Source of the DNA: an uncultured Prevotellaceae bacterium
Lineage (GTDB): Bacteria > Bacteroidota > Bacteroidia > Bacteroidales > Bacteroidaceae
Direction: 5' to 3'
Length of the DNA stretch: 64,000 bases
Assembly: GCA_900316585.1 (NCBI GenBank)
Contig: ONDM01000006.1
Coordinates: 243,578-307,577 of the forward strand
Part shown: positions 42,250 to 51,849 of the stretch, one piece after another
How the letters are laid out: the number at the start of each line of letters is the position of its first letter
How positions within the stretch are numbered: the first letter of the stretch is position 1
Translations under genes and position numbers: made by a program
Notes under the pieces: model-generated
What the model saw: only the letters and a program-made list of their open reading frames with translations
Databases searched by the model: none
Told to the model about the DNA's origin: nothing

Positions 42250-43719
42250 TTAGTTGAATATTTCCGCTTGACGTTCCCGGTTTATCTTTTCTATCATCTT
42301 TGCATCATATGGCATGGAGGTAGCTGATAAATCGGGAATGTTATATGATTTCAAGTTAAGGAAATCTTTCTCCGGATCTTTCTGTGGCAGAACGAATGCC
42401 TTATGTGATTTTCCTTCTTTATCCAAGTAAGCAAAGTATACCCGTCCATATTGTCCATCTTCACGCTTACTGGCAAAGGCAAACCACCGACTGTTCCCTG
42501 ACCATGAATGGTAAGTGTCGGAACGGTTTGAGTTCGTTTCTGTCAAGTTCTTCATTGTTCCTGTTTGCAGATTCAGCAAATACAGGTCTGCTTCCTTATG
42601 CCAGATAGGGAAGGTTCCATAATCGGAAAGGGTGAATAATATGTATTTACCGTCAGGTGATGCTTTGGGGAAATTTGCTGACCCTCCATTGACACGGGCA
42701 TTATAAAGTGTGTCAACCTGTGTTCCCCATTCACCTTTCTCTTCATCAAAGTCGATGCTGCAAAGTGAATAATGCAGATTCTCTACTTTCGTTGGAAGAG
42801 GAGTGGATATTTCAGAACTGCAGAAATAGATTTTCTTTCCATCTGCGGAGAAAGTGGGGAAGGTCTCAAATTTAGTGGAATCGGTGGTCAGGGGAGACAG
42901 AATCATTCTATTATTCTCAAAATCGGCTATACAAAGGTCAGAGTTTGAGTCATAGACTTCCAGTCTCTTGGAGTCCATGCTGTGGAATGCTGGCATGATC
43001 ACATTGGTAGAATATACTCCGAACTTGCCAGAGGGGTGAAAATCTCCATAAACAGTGGAACCATTCATCTGGTCATTCTTCAGGGTAACTTTCCGTAAAT
43101 CCTTGCCTCTGTTCAAGATGGTTCCTCCACCTTTACCACGGAGATAAAAGAAGCTGAATTGTCCTTTGTCACCTCCGTGAATATGACAGTTCATACAGCG
43201 TTTCTCCATCATACTATTGTCAGCCAGAATTTTTGAATTAAAGTTTTCAATGCATCTTTCCTCTATTTGCAGTGCATTCCATACTTCGAATCCAGGTTCA
43301 ATAAGACGGTAGGTGATGTAAGCATCAATCTCATCGGATACAATGTCCCATGTGAATGATTGGTATTTCATCCAAGTATCATTGATTCGTGCAAAAGTTT
43401 GAACCTTAGTTGACTTTCCTTTATTCCTCTTTGTCCATTCTTTCCAGTCTTTTATTGGAATCACGAGTTTCTTCCCCCTTTTCGTCAGTGTATAACTGTC
43501 ATTCTCACAGGTTAAGACTAGGCTGACCGCATCTACATTTTCATCGGTAAACATGAAGTTCAGTGGTGCAATGTTGCACGGTACGGTTATATCTGTATAG
43601 TCAGGATAAATCTGAGGGAGCGTATCCTTTTGCTGGGCATCGTATACCGACGGGGTACATGCTGCCAGGAGCAGCAGAGTCAATAATGGAAGTATGTATT
43701 TAATTCTCTGTCTTTGCAT
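42250..43719 (-). CDS. PD40/TolB-like lipoprotein with CxxCH motif, copy c
   Basis: A 489-residue protein. Lipid-modified Cys at 21 (LLLLAACTPS). An N-terminal ~150-residue domain opens with IYPDYTDITVPCNIAPLNF. Then comes CMNCH (C175, C178, H179), the CxxCH signature of covalently attached heme c. The C-terminal ~300 residues contain PD40-type propeller repeats, for example FPTFSADGKKIYFCSS and ASPDGKYILFTLSDYG. Homologous to the products of 47076-48542 and 50365-51849. It overlaps the membrane-protein gene upstream by 20 nt. Heme attachment is inferred from the motif. Function unknown. Confidence 0.78.
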   Translation of the reverse strand: MQRQRIKYILPLLTLLLLAACTPSVYDAQQKDTLPQIYPDYTDITVPCNIAPLNFMFTDENVDAVSLVLTCENDSYTLTKRGKKLVIPIKDWKEWTKRNKGKSTKVQTFARINDTWMKYQSFTWDIVSDEIDAYITYRLIEPGFEVWNALQIEERCIENFNSKILADNSMMEKRCMNCHIHGGDKGQFSFFYLRGKGGGTILNRGKDLRKVTLKNDQMNGSTVYGDFHPSGKFGVYSTNVIMPAFHSMDSKRLEVYDSNSDLCIADFENNRMILSPLTTDSTKFETFPTFSADGKKIYFCSSEISTPLPTKVENLHYSLCSIDFDEEKGEWGTQVDTLYNARVNGGSANFPKASPDGKYILFTLSDYGTFPIWHKEADLYLLNLQTGTMKNLTETNSNRSDTYHSWSGNSRWFAFASKREDGQYGRVYFAYLDKEGKSHKAFVLPQKDPEKDFLNLKSYNIPDLSATSMPYDAKMIEKINRERQAEIFN

Positions 43720-45148
43720 AGTGATAATAATACCAATAAGTTCTGCTGAATTTATTCTTCACAGCACTGATTCTGCCTTGACTTTGAGAATACAAGTTCA
43801 TGTATTCTTGGAAATCTTTCAATATGTTCTCATCCATCAGCATTTTGCAGCCCTGGAGTAGTTCAGGCTGTACCGATTGTACAATAAGCAATGCTTGAGC
43901 GTAGATAGGCTTGAAAATACCATTGGCAAATTCCAGGTAATCTGCAGCAAATAGATTGAGGTTCTTATTCAGCAAATCCATGCATAAAAGGTAATCTCTT
44001 GCCAATTGATTGTTAGGATTGCTCTTCAGCAGATTCACTAAAGACATCCGGTTTTGACCAGCCAGTCTAAGCGTGTCAGTCTTTGCCAGAAGGGACCGTT
44101 TCTGGTCAATAAATTGTTTAACCTCCTCAGTCTGTTGTCCTGGGGTGTGTTCTCTTGCCCAAGTTTTGTAACAACTAGTTTCCGATAGCATGTGAAGGTA
44201 TTTCGCCGCAGCCTTTTCTTCGCCTTGTATCAGATTAACCTCTGCTAGACGTTTAAGGGCACGATAGCCGGAATGGTTAGGGGAGAATATCATGCCCAAG
44301 ATAGCTGCATGCTCTGCCATGGTCATGTCACCCATCTGGAACCAGGCCTCATTGGCTGCAAAGATACTGAAGTGAGTTTCAGTTTGTGCAACAGGAAGTA
44401 AAAGGCTCTTTTCTCCTGCCTGATAGTAGTCTAAAAGTCCGTCAGCCAGTTTTCCTTGCATGGCTAAGGACAGATTATGATAGTAGGAATTCACATAATT
44501 GCTTAAATCTTCTTCAGACAGAATCTCCACTTTTTTCCAATGTCCGAAGTTCGTTTCCGTATCTAAGGCAAAAAAGTGTTCCAGACGAAGGTCGACACCT
44601 TCTTTCTCGCCCTTGAACGTAGAAAATGGGCAGAACAACCAGATACCGATTCCTAGCAGTACGATGCCACTGAATGTTGTCCAGATATTAAGTTTGCGGA
44701 AATGAAAGATGATATAAGTGATTAATGATATCCCCAGTACACTGATGGTTGAGCTCAGAGGGTACGTGGAAGAGCATAGCAGCCAAAATTCAGAAATACA
44801 TACCAAGGACGCTATAATGAAAGCAATGATTTTCCTCCAGCGAAACCTTTGGAATACTCTGACTGTACATTTGTAGCAGAGAACACCTAACAGCAGAAGT
44901 ATTATCGTCAAGATGGCAGGTCCGGTGCCTATGTAATAAAAATACTGGGTAAGAAAATCTCCGCTCAGCAGTGAAAGCCATCCAGCTTTAGGGAAATACT
45001 GGAAGAATGTTTGGTCATTCAGCAGGAAAAGTGATATTTGTTCCTTATAGAATAGATGGTAAGGATAGTAAAAGAGGAAAAAACAGAAGCAGGCCAAACT
45101 TATCAGTATGGCCAAAATCAATGGTATGTTGCTTACTAGTTTTTTCAT
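43700..45148 (-). CDS. DUF6057-like polytopic membrane protein, copy c
   Basis: A 482-residue protein. The N-terminal ~190 residues hold about five or six membrane helices and the family block (YPYHLFYKEQISLFLL, then SGDFLTQYFYYIGTGPA). The C-terminal ~290 residues are soluble and helical with TPR-like pairs (MADGLLDYYQAGEKSLLLP... FQMGDMTMAEHAAILGM). It is homologous to the products of 48550-50358 and 51836-53476 but shorter. Each is followed by a PD40 lipoprotein gene. A -7 box (TATTTTTG, complement of 45173-45180) lies 24 nt upstream of the start. Confidence 0.75.
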   Translation of the reverse strand: MKKLVSNIPLILAILISLACFCFFLFYYPYHLFYKEQISLFLLNDQTFFQYFPKAGWLSLLSGDFLTQYFYYIGTGPAILTIILLLLGVLCYKCTVRVFQRFRWRKIIAFIIASLVCISEFWLLCSSTYPLSSTISVLGISLITYIIFHFRKLNIWTTFSGIVLLGIGIWLFCPFSTFKGEKEGVDLRLEHFFALDTETNFGHWKKVEILSEEDLSNYVNSYYHNLSLAMQGKLADGLLDYYQAGEKSLLLPVAQTETHFSIFAANEAWFQMGDMTMAEHAAILGMIFSPNHSGYRALKRLAEVNLIQGEEKAAAKYLHMLSETSCYKTWAREHTPGQQTEEVKQFIDQKRSLLAKTDTLRLAGQNRMSLVNLLKSNPNNQLARDYLLCMDLLNKNLNLFAADYLEFANGIFKPIYAQALLIVQSVQPELLQGCKMLMDENILKDFQEYMNLYSQSQGRISAVKNKFSRTYWYYYHYAKTEN

Positions 45149-45172
45149 CGTTTTTTAATCTCTATATCTATG

Positions 45173-45180
45173 CAAAAATA
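45173..45180 (-). promoter_or_regulatory. -7 box ahead of module c
   Basis: TATTTTTG on the minus strand, 24 nt before the DUF6057-like start, placed after the GH5_4 terminators; no clear TTG upstream. Confidence 0.45.
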
Positions 45181-45219
45181 CAATTTTTTAGTCAGATAGA
45201 AAAATATCATATTTTATTT

Positions 45220-45253
45220 CTCCCGAAGGAGAAAAATATTTCCCCTTCGGGAG
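45220..45253. terminator. Inverted repeat between GH5_4 and module c
   Basis: A perfect 10-bp stem (CTCCCGAAGG / CCTTCGGGAG) with a 14-nt A/T-rich loop, flanked by further A/T pairing. Second hairpin after the GH5_4 gene; it could be a terminator or a processing site. Confidence 0.55.
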
Positions 45254-45288
45254 AGATTATTTTTGCAGGTTATCTATAGTGAAAAAGA

Positions 45289-45310
45289 AGGGATGGCTTG
45301 AGCCATCCCT
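45289..45310 (-). terminator. Terminator of the GH5_4 gene
   Basis: A 9-bp stem (AGGGATGGC / GCCATCCCT), tetraloop, followed on the minus strand by TCTTTTT; 12 nt past the stop codon. Confidence 0.85.
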
Positions 45311-45321
45311 CCGCTTGTTAT

Positions 45322-46962
45322 TTATTTATAATTTGGTGCATGTTCATATACATAATCCAGTGTGAAGTCTGGGTCATCGCAGAAGTATCCGTTGATCATA
45401 GCTTCTACAGCTGCCTTAGCGTTATCTGATGGATATTCACCTGTACTATGATTTATGTAAGCATGATGCTCTCTTCCACCACCTTCAGCTCCGTTGTCCC
45501 AAACCATAGCAGCAAAGCCGTAGGTTCTGGCTGCTTTTGCAAAGTAATGCAAGTAATAGCGACGGTACACTTCATCGGTTTCATTATCACGCTCTGAACA
45601 TCCCATTTCGCCGAAGTAAACAGGTATACCTTTGTCTACAAAGGCATCTTTCATCTTCTTCATGCGGTTTGAAAGAGTAGATTCCTTGTCACCAGGAGCC
45701 AGACTAGAGTCCGCAACATGTCCCCACTGTGCAAACTGGTTTTCCAAAGTGTACAAGTATGGGTCATAGCAGTGGACACCTACAATCAGTCTATTCTCAA
45801 CTACATCGGTAGGTAATTTCAGATTATCAATGGTCAGTTCTATATCTGTGTCATAACCAATGACTGCCAAGTAACGTGTAGCATTATTACCACCTGTAGC
45901 ACGTACGGTGTTAACGAACAGTTGGTTCCATCCGTTTACGATGGCATACTGTTTGCCACCATCGGTACGGTTGTCTCCCCAGCCCCATCCACCATCGTGG
46001 ATTTCGTTGAATGGCTCAAAGATCAGGAAGTTGCCTTTATCTTTGAACTTCTCTGCAATCTGCTTCCACATTGCTGAGAACTGTGCCTCAATCTTTTCAT
46101 TTACACTAGCATCAAGAGCTGCGTTCTTAACATCCAGCCAATGTTCACTGTTGGCACCGTCATGATGCATATTGATGATAACTTTCAAGCCTGCTTCCTC
46201 TGCCCAGTCTACCAATTGTGCTACTCGGTTCAGCCATGCTTCCTCGATGGTATATGATGGTGCTGCACCGATATGTCCCAACCAAGTGATAGGAATACGT
46301 ACAGATGCATAACCGGCCTCCTTTACTTTCTTGAAGGTTTCGGCAGTTGCCTCTTTGTTGCCCCAGCAAGTTTCTGAGGAAATCTCCTTTCCATCAGCGG
46401 TGTACCATGCATCCATGTGGTTACCCATGTTCCAGCCAAATCCCAGACTCTCTGCAAACTTGACAGCATCCTCAGCGCTTCCTGAAATGTCAGGAATGTC
46501 ACCAGGTGTGTATTTCTTAGTGAAGTCGGCTACAATCATTGGATCTGGTGCATCTTGATTCAAGGTCAGAATACCACTTGCATTACCACAACGAATGGTG
46601 ATGCTTGCAGTACGTGAAGACCCTACAGGCACTGATGCACGTGTACCTGCTGAAGCATTATCAGCTGTATTTGCATTAGCTGTGACTATCAGAGTGTAAG
46701 ACTGGTGTTGATGATCTTTCTCGATTAGTCTTGTAGAATAATCGTACCATCCACTGTTGTCAGGAATGATGCTGAATTCTGCTCCGGAAACGGTAAAGGT
46801 TGTGCTTGCTGTGCCACCAGTACCTGGAAAATTCAGACTCTCATCTCCGATGGAAACAGAATCAGGCGCTACTGGTGCAGTGGCGTCATCATCGTCACAC
46901 GATGTAGCTACGAACAGGCTTAAGCCCATCAGTAGTAATGAAAAAATCCCTTTTATTTTCAT
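45322..46962 (-). CDS. BACON-domain GH5_4-type endoglucanase / glucomannanase, lipoprotein
   Basis: A 546-residue protein. Lipoprotein signal (FVATSCDDDD, Cys 22), a BACON domain (~35-138, GTGGTASTTFTVSG ... NASGILTLNQ), then a GH5 barrel of subfamily 4 type: SLGFGWNMGNHMDAW, VIINMHHDG, the acid/base E320 in FEPFNEIHDGG and the nucleophile E452 in VYFGEMGCSER. Subfamily 4 enzymes cut beta-1,4-glucan, xyloglucan or glucomannan. Together with two mannanases it suggests a glucomannan-type substrate. It lies between module b and module c. Confidence 0.9.
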   Translation of the reverse strand: MKIKGIFSLLLMGLSLFVATSCDDDDATAPVAPDSVSIGDESLNFPGTGGTASTTFTVSGAEFSIIPDNSGWYDYSTRLIEKDHQHQSYTLIVTANANTADNASAGTRASVPVGSSRTASITIRCGNASGILTLNQDAPDPMIVADFTKKYTPGDIPDISGSAEDAVKFAESLGFGWNMGNHMDAWYTADGKEISSETCWGNKEATAETFKKVKEAGYASVRIPITWLGHIGAAPSYTIEEAWLNRVAQLVDWAEEAGLKVIINMHHDGANSEHWLDVKNAALDASVNEKIEAQFSAMWKQIAEKFKDKGNFLIFEPFNEIHDGGWGWGDNRTDGGKQYAIVNGWNQLFVNTVRATGGNNATRYLAVIGYDTDIELTIDNLKLPTDVVENRLIVGVHCYDPYLYTLENQFAQWGHVADSSLAPGDKESTLSNRMKKMKDAFVDKGIPVYFGEMGCSERDNETDEVYRRYYLHYFAKAARTYGFAAMVWDNGAEGGGREHHAYINHSTGEYPSDNAKAAVEAMINGYFCDDPDFTLDYVYEHAPNYK

Positions 46963-47075
46963 AATTTAAATATTTAATTTGAATATAAATTTACTAGTTT
47001 TTTCTTATATATTATTTGTATTTTTCTTATTCATAAAAGGAAATGCAAATAATTAGCTATTATTGTATGACAAAT

Positions 47076-48542
47076 CTATTTTACAGTCGTTGGTATACGG
47101 TTCTCACTAGTGATTTCACGAGCTGCCGAATGTGAATCAAATTCCACTTTCCTTGAAGTAAAATCAGGTGTGTTATAGGAATCTATAAGAGCATCGTAAT
47201 ATGTTGCTGGATTTTTCTGTGGCAGTAAGAAAGGCTTGCTGATGTTTCCATGATCATCTATCTGAGCCAAATATAGGCGAGTGTATAAGCCATTGCCTCT
47301 TCTAGAGGTGAACACAAACCAATGAGAGTTGATGTTCCAATTGTGCCAACTGTCTGTTTGTGAACTGTTTGCCTCTTTCATAGGCTTTGCTTCACCTGTT
47401 TTCAGATTCAAGATCCAATTGTCTGCCTCATTGTGCCATATTGGGAAGCATCCATAGTCTGAAAGGGTGAACATGATATACTTTCCATCATATGAAGGGC
47501 GAGGATGAGTGGCACTTTTGCCTAAAATGCTGGCATTGAAGACTGTATCAATCTTTTCTCCGTATGTTCCGTTTTCTGCGTTAAAGTCAATTTTGCAGAT
47601 GTTGTACCGAATCTCTTTATACTCGCTAGGAATAGGTTTGGCTTCTGAGGAACAGAAATACAGCGTTTTTCCATCGGGAGAGAATACAGGGTAGGTCTCA
47701 TAATGATCCGGTGTCATTAGTAAAGTGTCTAAAAGCAGTTCGTGAGTGTTTGGGTCATAGACAAAGACATCAGAAGCCTGATCAAAGACTTCAATTCTTT
47801 CTCCACGGACTGCATGGAAACTTTGATGTGTCTGATTCGTACTATATGCACAGTATTTCCCTGATGGGTGCCAATATGGATACACCATGGAACCGTGTAG
47901 GGAATCATTTCTGGCTTTCAACCATTCACGGTTACCATTCTGTTGTACCATTGTTGCACCATGATCGCCACGGACATGGAATGTGAACTGGTCCGGATTT
48001 GTCCTATTTGAAGTATGGCAATTGAAGCAGGCACCTGCAACACTAGTGTTTTCAATGATGGGTGTTTCATCGAAATTACTCAAATCACGTTGGTAGAGTC
48101 CTAATTTCCCATAAACTTCATATCCTGGAGCAATCCTACGGTAGGTTAGTCCCCATTCCTCTAACGGATAGTTGCTGACAAACACGTTGAAATCCTGATA
48201 TTGTTTCCACTTGCCATCTTTTTTCACATAGACAGTCATTGAAATATTACCACCTTGGTTTTTACGGGTCAGTTCATGCCAGTCGTCAATATCAAATTCT
48301 ATGGTAGTGCCCCCGGCTGATAATTCTCCACCGTTTGATCCCTTTGCCAGTACATACATGGTTTCAAACTCCCCACCATTATAATCGAAATCTAGTGGAG
48401 CGATTTCAACCGGAATGGTTACCCCGATGTAATCTGGGTAAATGGGAGGTTGTTCATTGACAATCTCTGCATTCTCCGGTTTGGAGACCGTGCAGGAGCA
48501 AATGGCCAGGAGCACGAATATATTCAGTAAATAATTCTTCAT
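47076..48542 (-). CDS. PD40/TolB-like lipoprotein with CxxCH motif, copy b
   Basis: A 488-residue paralogue of the products of 42250-43719 and 50365-51849. Lipid-modified Cys at 15 or 17 (LLAICSC). N-terminal domain with IYPDYIGVTIPVEIAPLDF; PGYEVYGKLGLYQRDLSNFDE; then CFNCH (C172, C175, H176). The propeller region includes HPSGKYCAYSTNQTHQSFHA and PSYDGKYIMFTLSDYG. It starts 7 nt after the copy b membrane-protein stop. No enzymatic motif. The CxxCH in an exported protein predicts a c-type heme, to be tested. Confidence 0.78.
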   Translation of the reverse strand: MKNYLLNIFVLLAICSCTVSKPENAEIVNEQPPIYPDYIGVTIPVEIAPLDFDYNGGEFETMYVLAKGSNGGELSAGGTTIEFDIDDWHELTRKNQGGNISMTVYVKKDGKWKQYQDFNVFVSNYPLEEWGLTYRRIAPGYEVYGKLGLYQRDLSNFDETPIIENTSVAGACFNCHTSNRTNPDQFTFHVRGDHGATMVQQNGNREWLKARNDSLHGSMVYPYWHPSGKYCAYSTNQTHQSFHAVRGERIEVFDQASDVFVYDPNTHELLLDTLLMTPDHYETYPVFSPDGKTLYFCSSEAKPIPSEYKEIRYNICKIDFNAENGTYGEKIDTVFNASILGKSATHPRPSYDGKYIMFTLSDYGCFPIWHNEADNWILNLKTGEAKPMKEANSSQTDSWHNWNINSHWFVFTSRRGNGLYTRLYLAQIDDHGNISKPFLLPQKNPATYYDALIDSYNTPDFTSRKVEFDSHSAAREITSENRIPTTVK

Positions 48543-48549
48543 AGCACTT

Positions 48550-50358
48550 TTAATAGATGTCTTTCATCTTTTCCTTTTCTTTCTTCTCCATTCCAGAATT
48601 GCTGATTAGCATATAATGCCACGCATTGTTTACATAGGGAACAAGATTCAAATCGGGACTATTTGGATTTTTCGTATATAAACTCATGAAATTCAGTGTA
48701 GTGTTTAAAGTTGATGAATCTACGCTGTAAGGGATGGATGATGGGTTTGAATGGGTTTTCATCCAATTGCCAATCAGAATTTCCTGAATGGCTTTTGGTA
48801 TATGGTTGTAACTGATATATTGTCCCAGTGGATAATATTCCATGAATCTATCCAGATCTTTTTGCAAAAGTTCGTAGCTGATAAGGTATTCGTATGCCAT
48901 TTTGTTTTCCATATTGCCTGTCAGCAGAAGTCCAAGCATTTGGTCCATTTCCTGGTCGCTGAACAGAAAATCCTGTTTCTTTTCCCGAAATGCTCTTAGT
49001 TTTCCATAGACAGGATCTGCATTGATGGCCTTTTCATCCTTGAGCATAACCAGTCGATTTTCTGCCCATGTATCATAATACATGGATTTCTGTAGCCTCT
49101 TCAGATGCTTTCTAGCTACTCCATAATTTCCATTGATTATTTCACAGTCAATGATTCTTTTAGTAAGTCTGCCGCTTTTTCTATAGTTAGGAATAGCTTC
49201 TTGTGCCTCGAAGGCATATCGCTCAGCATCGTTTATCATGCCTAAGCGATAGAATATCTCACTAGTTGGCACAGGAGAGACCATGTCTCTGGTAAAAGAA
49301 GGGAATAGGCCTTCTGCACCGTTTTGATAGAATTCAAACAGACGGTCTGCCAGTTCTTCTCGCTGACTCAGTGCCAGGTTGACAATGGAGACACTCATCG
49401 GAGTATCGGCAGGCTTCTGCTTCGCTTTTATTATTATTTTATTCCATTGTTCTCCACGGACCAAGTAATCGTATTCTATTAAGTCGTATTTCTGAGGGTT
49501 GAATGACGCTTTTACTCCATAGAATCCCAAAACTGCTATGATAGCAATTTCTGTGATTTCCAATATCCTCATTTTCATTTTTGGCAATACCGATGTCAAG
49601 ATAGGAAACACTGCAAATAAAACCATGGTTGTGATTTGCAAGAATGGTATATATGCAGGGTATCTATAATAGTTTATGCCTCCGTACAGACGAAAGAGTG
49701 GATATTGGAGATAATATGAACTTACTAAAATAGTGAGAAGAGTATATAATACAAATTGTGAAGTAAGGGATAAATTTGAAAGTGATTTCTCTCTCTTCAG
49801 TTCATAGAAGGCTACGAAACCAATGAAAGTCAGTACATTCGCTCCAAATAGCCAGTAAACTAGAGGAACGCAGAGTAGTATGTATAGAGCTTTTGCAGCA
49901 TATCCTTTTGTATGGTCGCAGACAATGATGTAGTGTAACATAAATTCAAGTGCTGCTAATAAAGATATAGCAAAACAAAGCAATACATTTTCATCCCCCA
50001 TGTACATCCAAAGGATTAATGCAGGGACAAAACTAAGACGGAACCATTGGATATCAGCGCCGCATCTTCTGCTTACAACCCAAGTTAGGCGTTGCAGACA
50101 GAAGAAAACTACTCCTAGAATAGCAGCACCGAATACAGGAATGTAGTAGAATTGCGTAAGGAACTCTGCAATATAGTCGGCTAGTCCTCCTGGCAAGGAA
50201 ATCCTTTCCAGGAAATAATCCTCTCCAAACAGAAATAGCTGATACTGTTCCTGATAGCTTAGCACACTCTTGTATGGATAAGCCCAGAACAGATAGACAG
50301 ATACTCCTAAAAGTAAGGAAAGTGCCCACGTCCAATATTTACTGATTAACTTCTTCAT
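48550..50358 (-). CDS. DUF6057-like polytopic membrane protein, copy b
   Basis: A 602-residue protein, the longest of the three copies. About eight to ten membrane helices in the first ~300 residues. The conserved loop SYQEQYQLFLFGEDYFLERI, then PGGLADYIAEFLTQFYYIPV, is shared with copy a. The C-terminal half is soluble and helical (RLGMINDAERYAFEAQEAIP ...). A role in handling or anchoring the partner lipoprotein is inferred only from the constant pairing. It lies 6 nt downstream of PD40 copy a. Confidence 0.75.
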   Translation of the reverse strand: MKKLISKYWTWALSLLLGVSVYLFWAYPYKSVLSYQEQYQLFLFGEDYFLERISLPGGLADYIAEFLTQFYYIPVFGAAILGVVFFCLQRLTWVVSRRCGADIQWFRLSFVPALILWMYMGDENVLLCFAISLLAALEFMLHYIIVCDHTKGYAAKALYILLCVPLVYWLFGANVLTFIGFVAFYELKREKSLSNLSLTSQFVLYTLLTILVSSYYLQYPLFRLYGGINYYRYPAYIPFLQITTMVLFAVFPILTSVLPKMKMRILEITEIAIIAVLGFYGVKASFNPQKYDLIEYDYLVRGEQWNKIIIKAKQKPADTPMSVSIVNLALSQREELADRLFEFYQNGAEGLFPSFTRDMVSPVPTSEIFYRLGMINDAERYAFEAQEAIPNYRKSGRLTKRIIDCEIINGNYGVARKHLKRLQKSMYYDTWAENRLVMLKDEKAINADPVYGKLRAFREKKQDFLFSDQEMDQMLGLLLTGNMENKMAYEYLISYELLQKDLDRFMEYYPLGQYISYNHIPKAIQEILIGNWMKTHSNPSSIPYSVDSSTLNTTLNFMSLYTKNPNSPDLNLVPYVNNAWHYMLISNSGMEKKEKEKMKDIY

Positions 50359-50364
50359 CTGTCA

Positions 50365-51849
50365 TTACTTGATAGTTACTTGAATTCGTTCACCATAGAA
50401 TACATCTTGATAAGCTTTGTGTGCGTCAAATTCCACTTTAGTTTTAGTGAAATTAGGTACATTGTAGGCATCAAAGAGATTATGATAGAATTCTTTAGGA
50501 TTCTTTTGAGGCAAAAGGAAGGGTTTGCTTACTTTTCCATTCTCGTCCACTTGTGCCAGATATAGCTTGGTAAAACTTCCATCTTCACGTTTGGAAGAAA
50601 ATACAAACCAGTGGCTGTCAGAACTCCAGTTGTGGTAACTGTCAGATTGATCACTGTTTACTTCAGTCAGTGGTCTTGTCTCTTTCGTTTCCAGATTCAT
50701 GAGCCATAAGTCCGCATCTTTTTGTGCAATAGGGAAATTGCTACGACTAGCAACGCAATACATCAGCCATTTTCCGTCATAGGAAGGTCGTGCGATAATG
50801 TAACTTCTATCATCTGCTGGCCCATTTAATAAAGTATCTACCTTTTCTCCAAAAGTACCAGTGGTTACGTCGAAAGGTATGGAAACTAAAGAGCACTTCA
50901 CTTTCAGGTATTCTGCAGGCACATCACAAGCATTGGATGTACTGTAATATAAAGTTTTTCCGTCAGCAGAGAAGGCTGGAAATATCTCCAATGCTTCATC
51001 TGTACGAAGATTTGGATGCAAGATGAGTTGCTTTGTATCTGTGTCGAGCAAGATGATATCACTGAATTTATGGAAAACTTCCAGATTGCTTTGCCTCCCA
51101 GTAAAGAAACTCTGGTGAACGGAATTTGCGGCATAGGCTACGTAACGTCCTTCTGGATGCCATGATGCGTAGCTTCCTGCTGCCTTTGTCAGGTCAGTCT
51201 TAGTGTTAATCCATTCTGCATGTCCGTTTTTTTGTATAAGTGTGCCTCCGTTTTCTCCTCGAATCTGTGCCGTGAATTGTTTGGGGTCTGTTTGATTTGG
51301 AGTATGGCAGTTCATGCATCTGCCGGGCACGTTCTTTTCAGTTAGAATGGGAAATTCATCGAAATTGCTAAGGTCACGTTGATATATGCCAATGTCTCCT
51401 CCAACTTCATAACCAGGAGAAATGAGTCTGTAAGTGATTCCCCATGCATCTAGGTCATAATTGCTGACTGTAATTTCAAAATCTTTAAATTGAGTCCAAC
51501 CTCCATCTTTTTTTAAACAGACAGTGAACAATAATTTACCTCCTTTATTCTGATTAACGAGTTCATGCCATTCATCTATGTCAAAGTCAGCCCATTTACC
51601 TTGAGTGTGGAGATCTCCACCTTTTGCCCCTTTAACAATAACATCTATTTTGTCGATGGACTTTTGGGCAGGGTTGAAATTGAGAGGTGCTATTCCCACA
51701 GGAATAGTCACTCCTATATAATCAGGGTAAATGTCAGGATATTCATTAACCTTATTCATCTTTTCTATCTTCTCTGTGCATGATACCAACAGAAAGGTGA
51801 GAAAAATAAAGTTAATGATAGGCTTGACTATGGTTTTACTCGTTCTCAT
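50365..51849 (-). CDS. PD40/TolB-like lipoprotein with CxxCH motif, copy a
   Basis: A 494-residue paralogue of copies b and c. Lipobox LLVSC (Cys 24). N-terminal domain with IYPDYIGVTIPVGIAPLNF; YQRDLSNFDEFPIL; CMNCH at C178, C181, H182. Propeller repeats include FPAFSADGKTLYYSTS and the late SYHNWSSDSHWFVFSSKRED. It overlaps the copy a membrane-protein gene by 14 nt, so translation is coupled. Predicted periplasmic or surface lipoprotein; heme c binding is inferred, partner unknown. Confidence 0.78.
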   Translation of the reverse strand: MRTSKTIVKPIINFIFLTFLLVSCTEKIEKMNKVNEYPDIYPDYIGVTIPVGIAPLNFNPAQKSIDKIDVIVKGAKGGDLHTQGKWADFDIDEWHELVNQNKGGKLLFTVCLKKDGGWTQFKDFEITVSNYDLDAWGITYRLISPGYEVGGDIGIYQRDLSNFDEFPILTEKNVPGRCMNCHTPNQTDPKQFTAQIRGENGGTLIQKNGHAEWINTKTDLTKAAGSYASWHPEGRYVAYAANSVHQSFFTGRQSNLEVFHKFSDIILLDTDTKQLILHPNLRTDEALEIFPAFSADGKTLYYSTSNACDVPAEYLKVKCSLVSIPFDVTTGTFGEKVDTLLNGPADDRSYIIARPSYDGKWLMYCVASRSNFPIAQKDADLWLMNLETKETRPLTEVNSDQSDSYHNWSSDSHWFVFSSKREDGSFTKLYLAQVDENGKVSKPFLLPQKNPKEFYHNLFDAYNVPNFTKTKVEFDAHKAYQDVFYGERIQVTIK

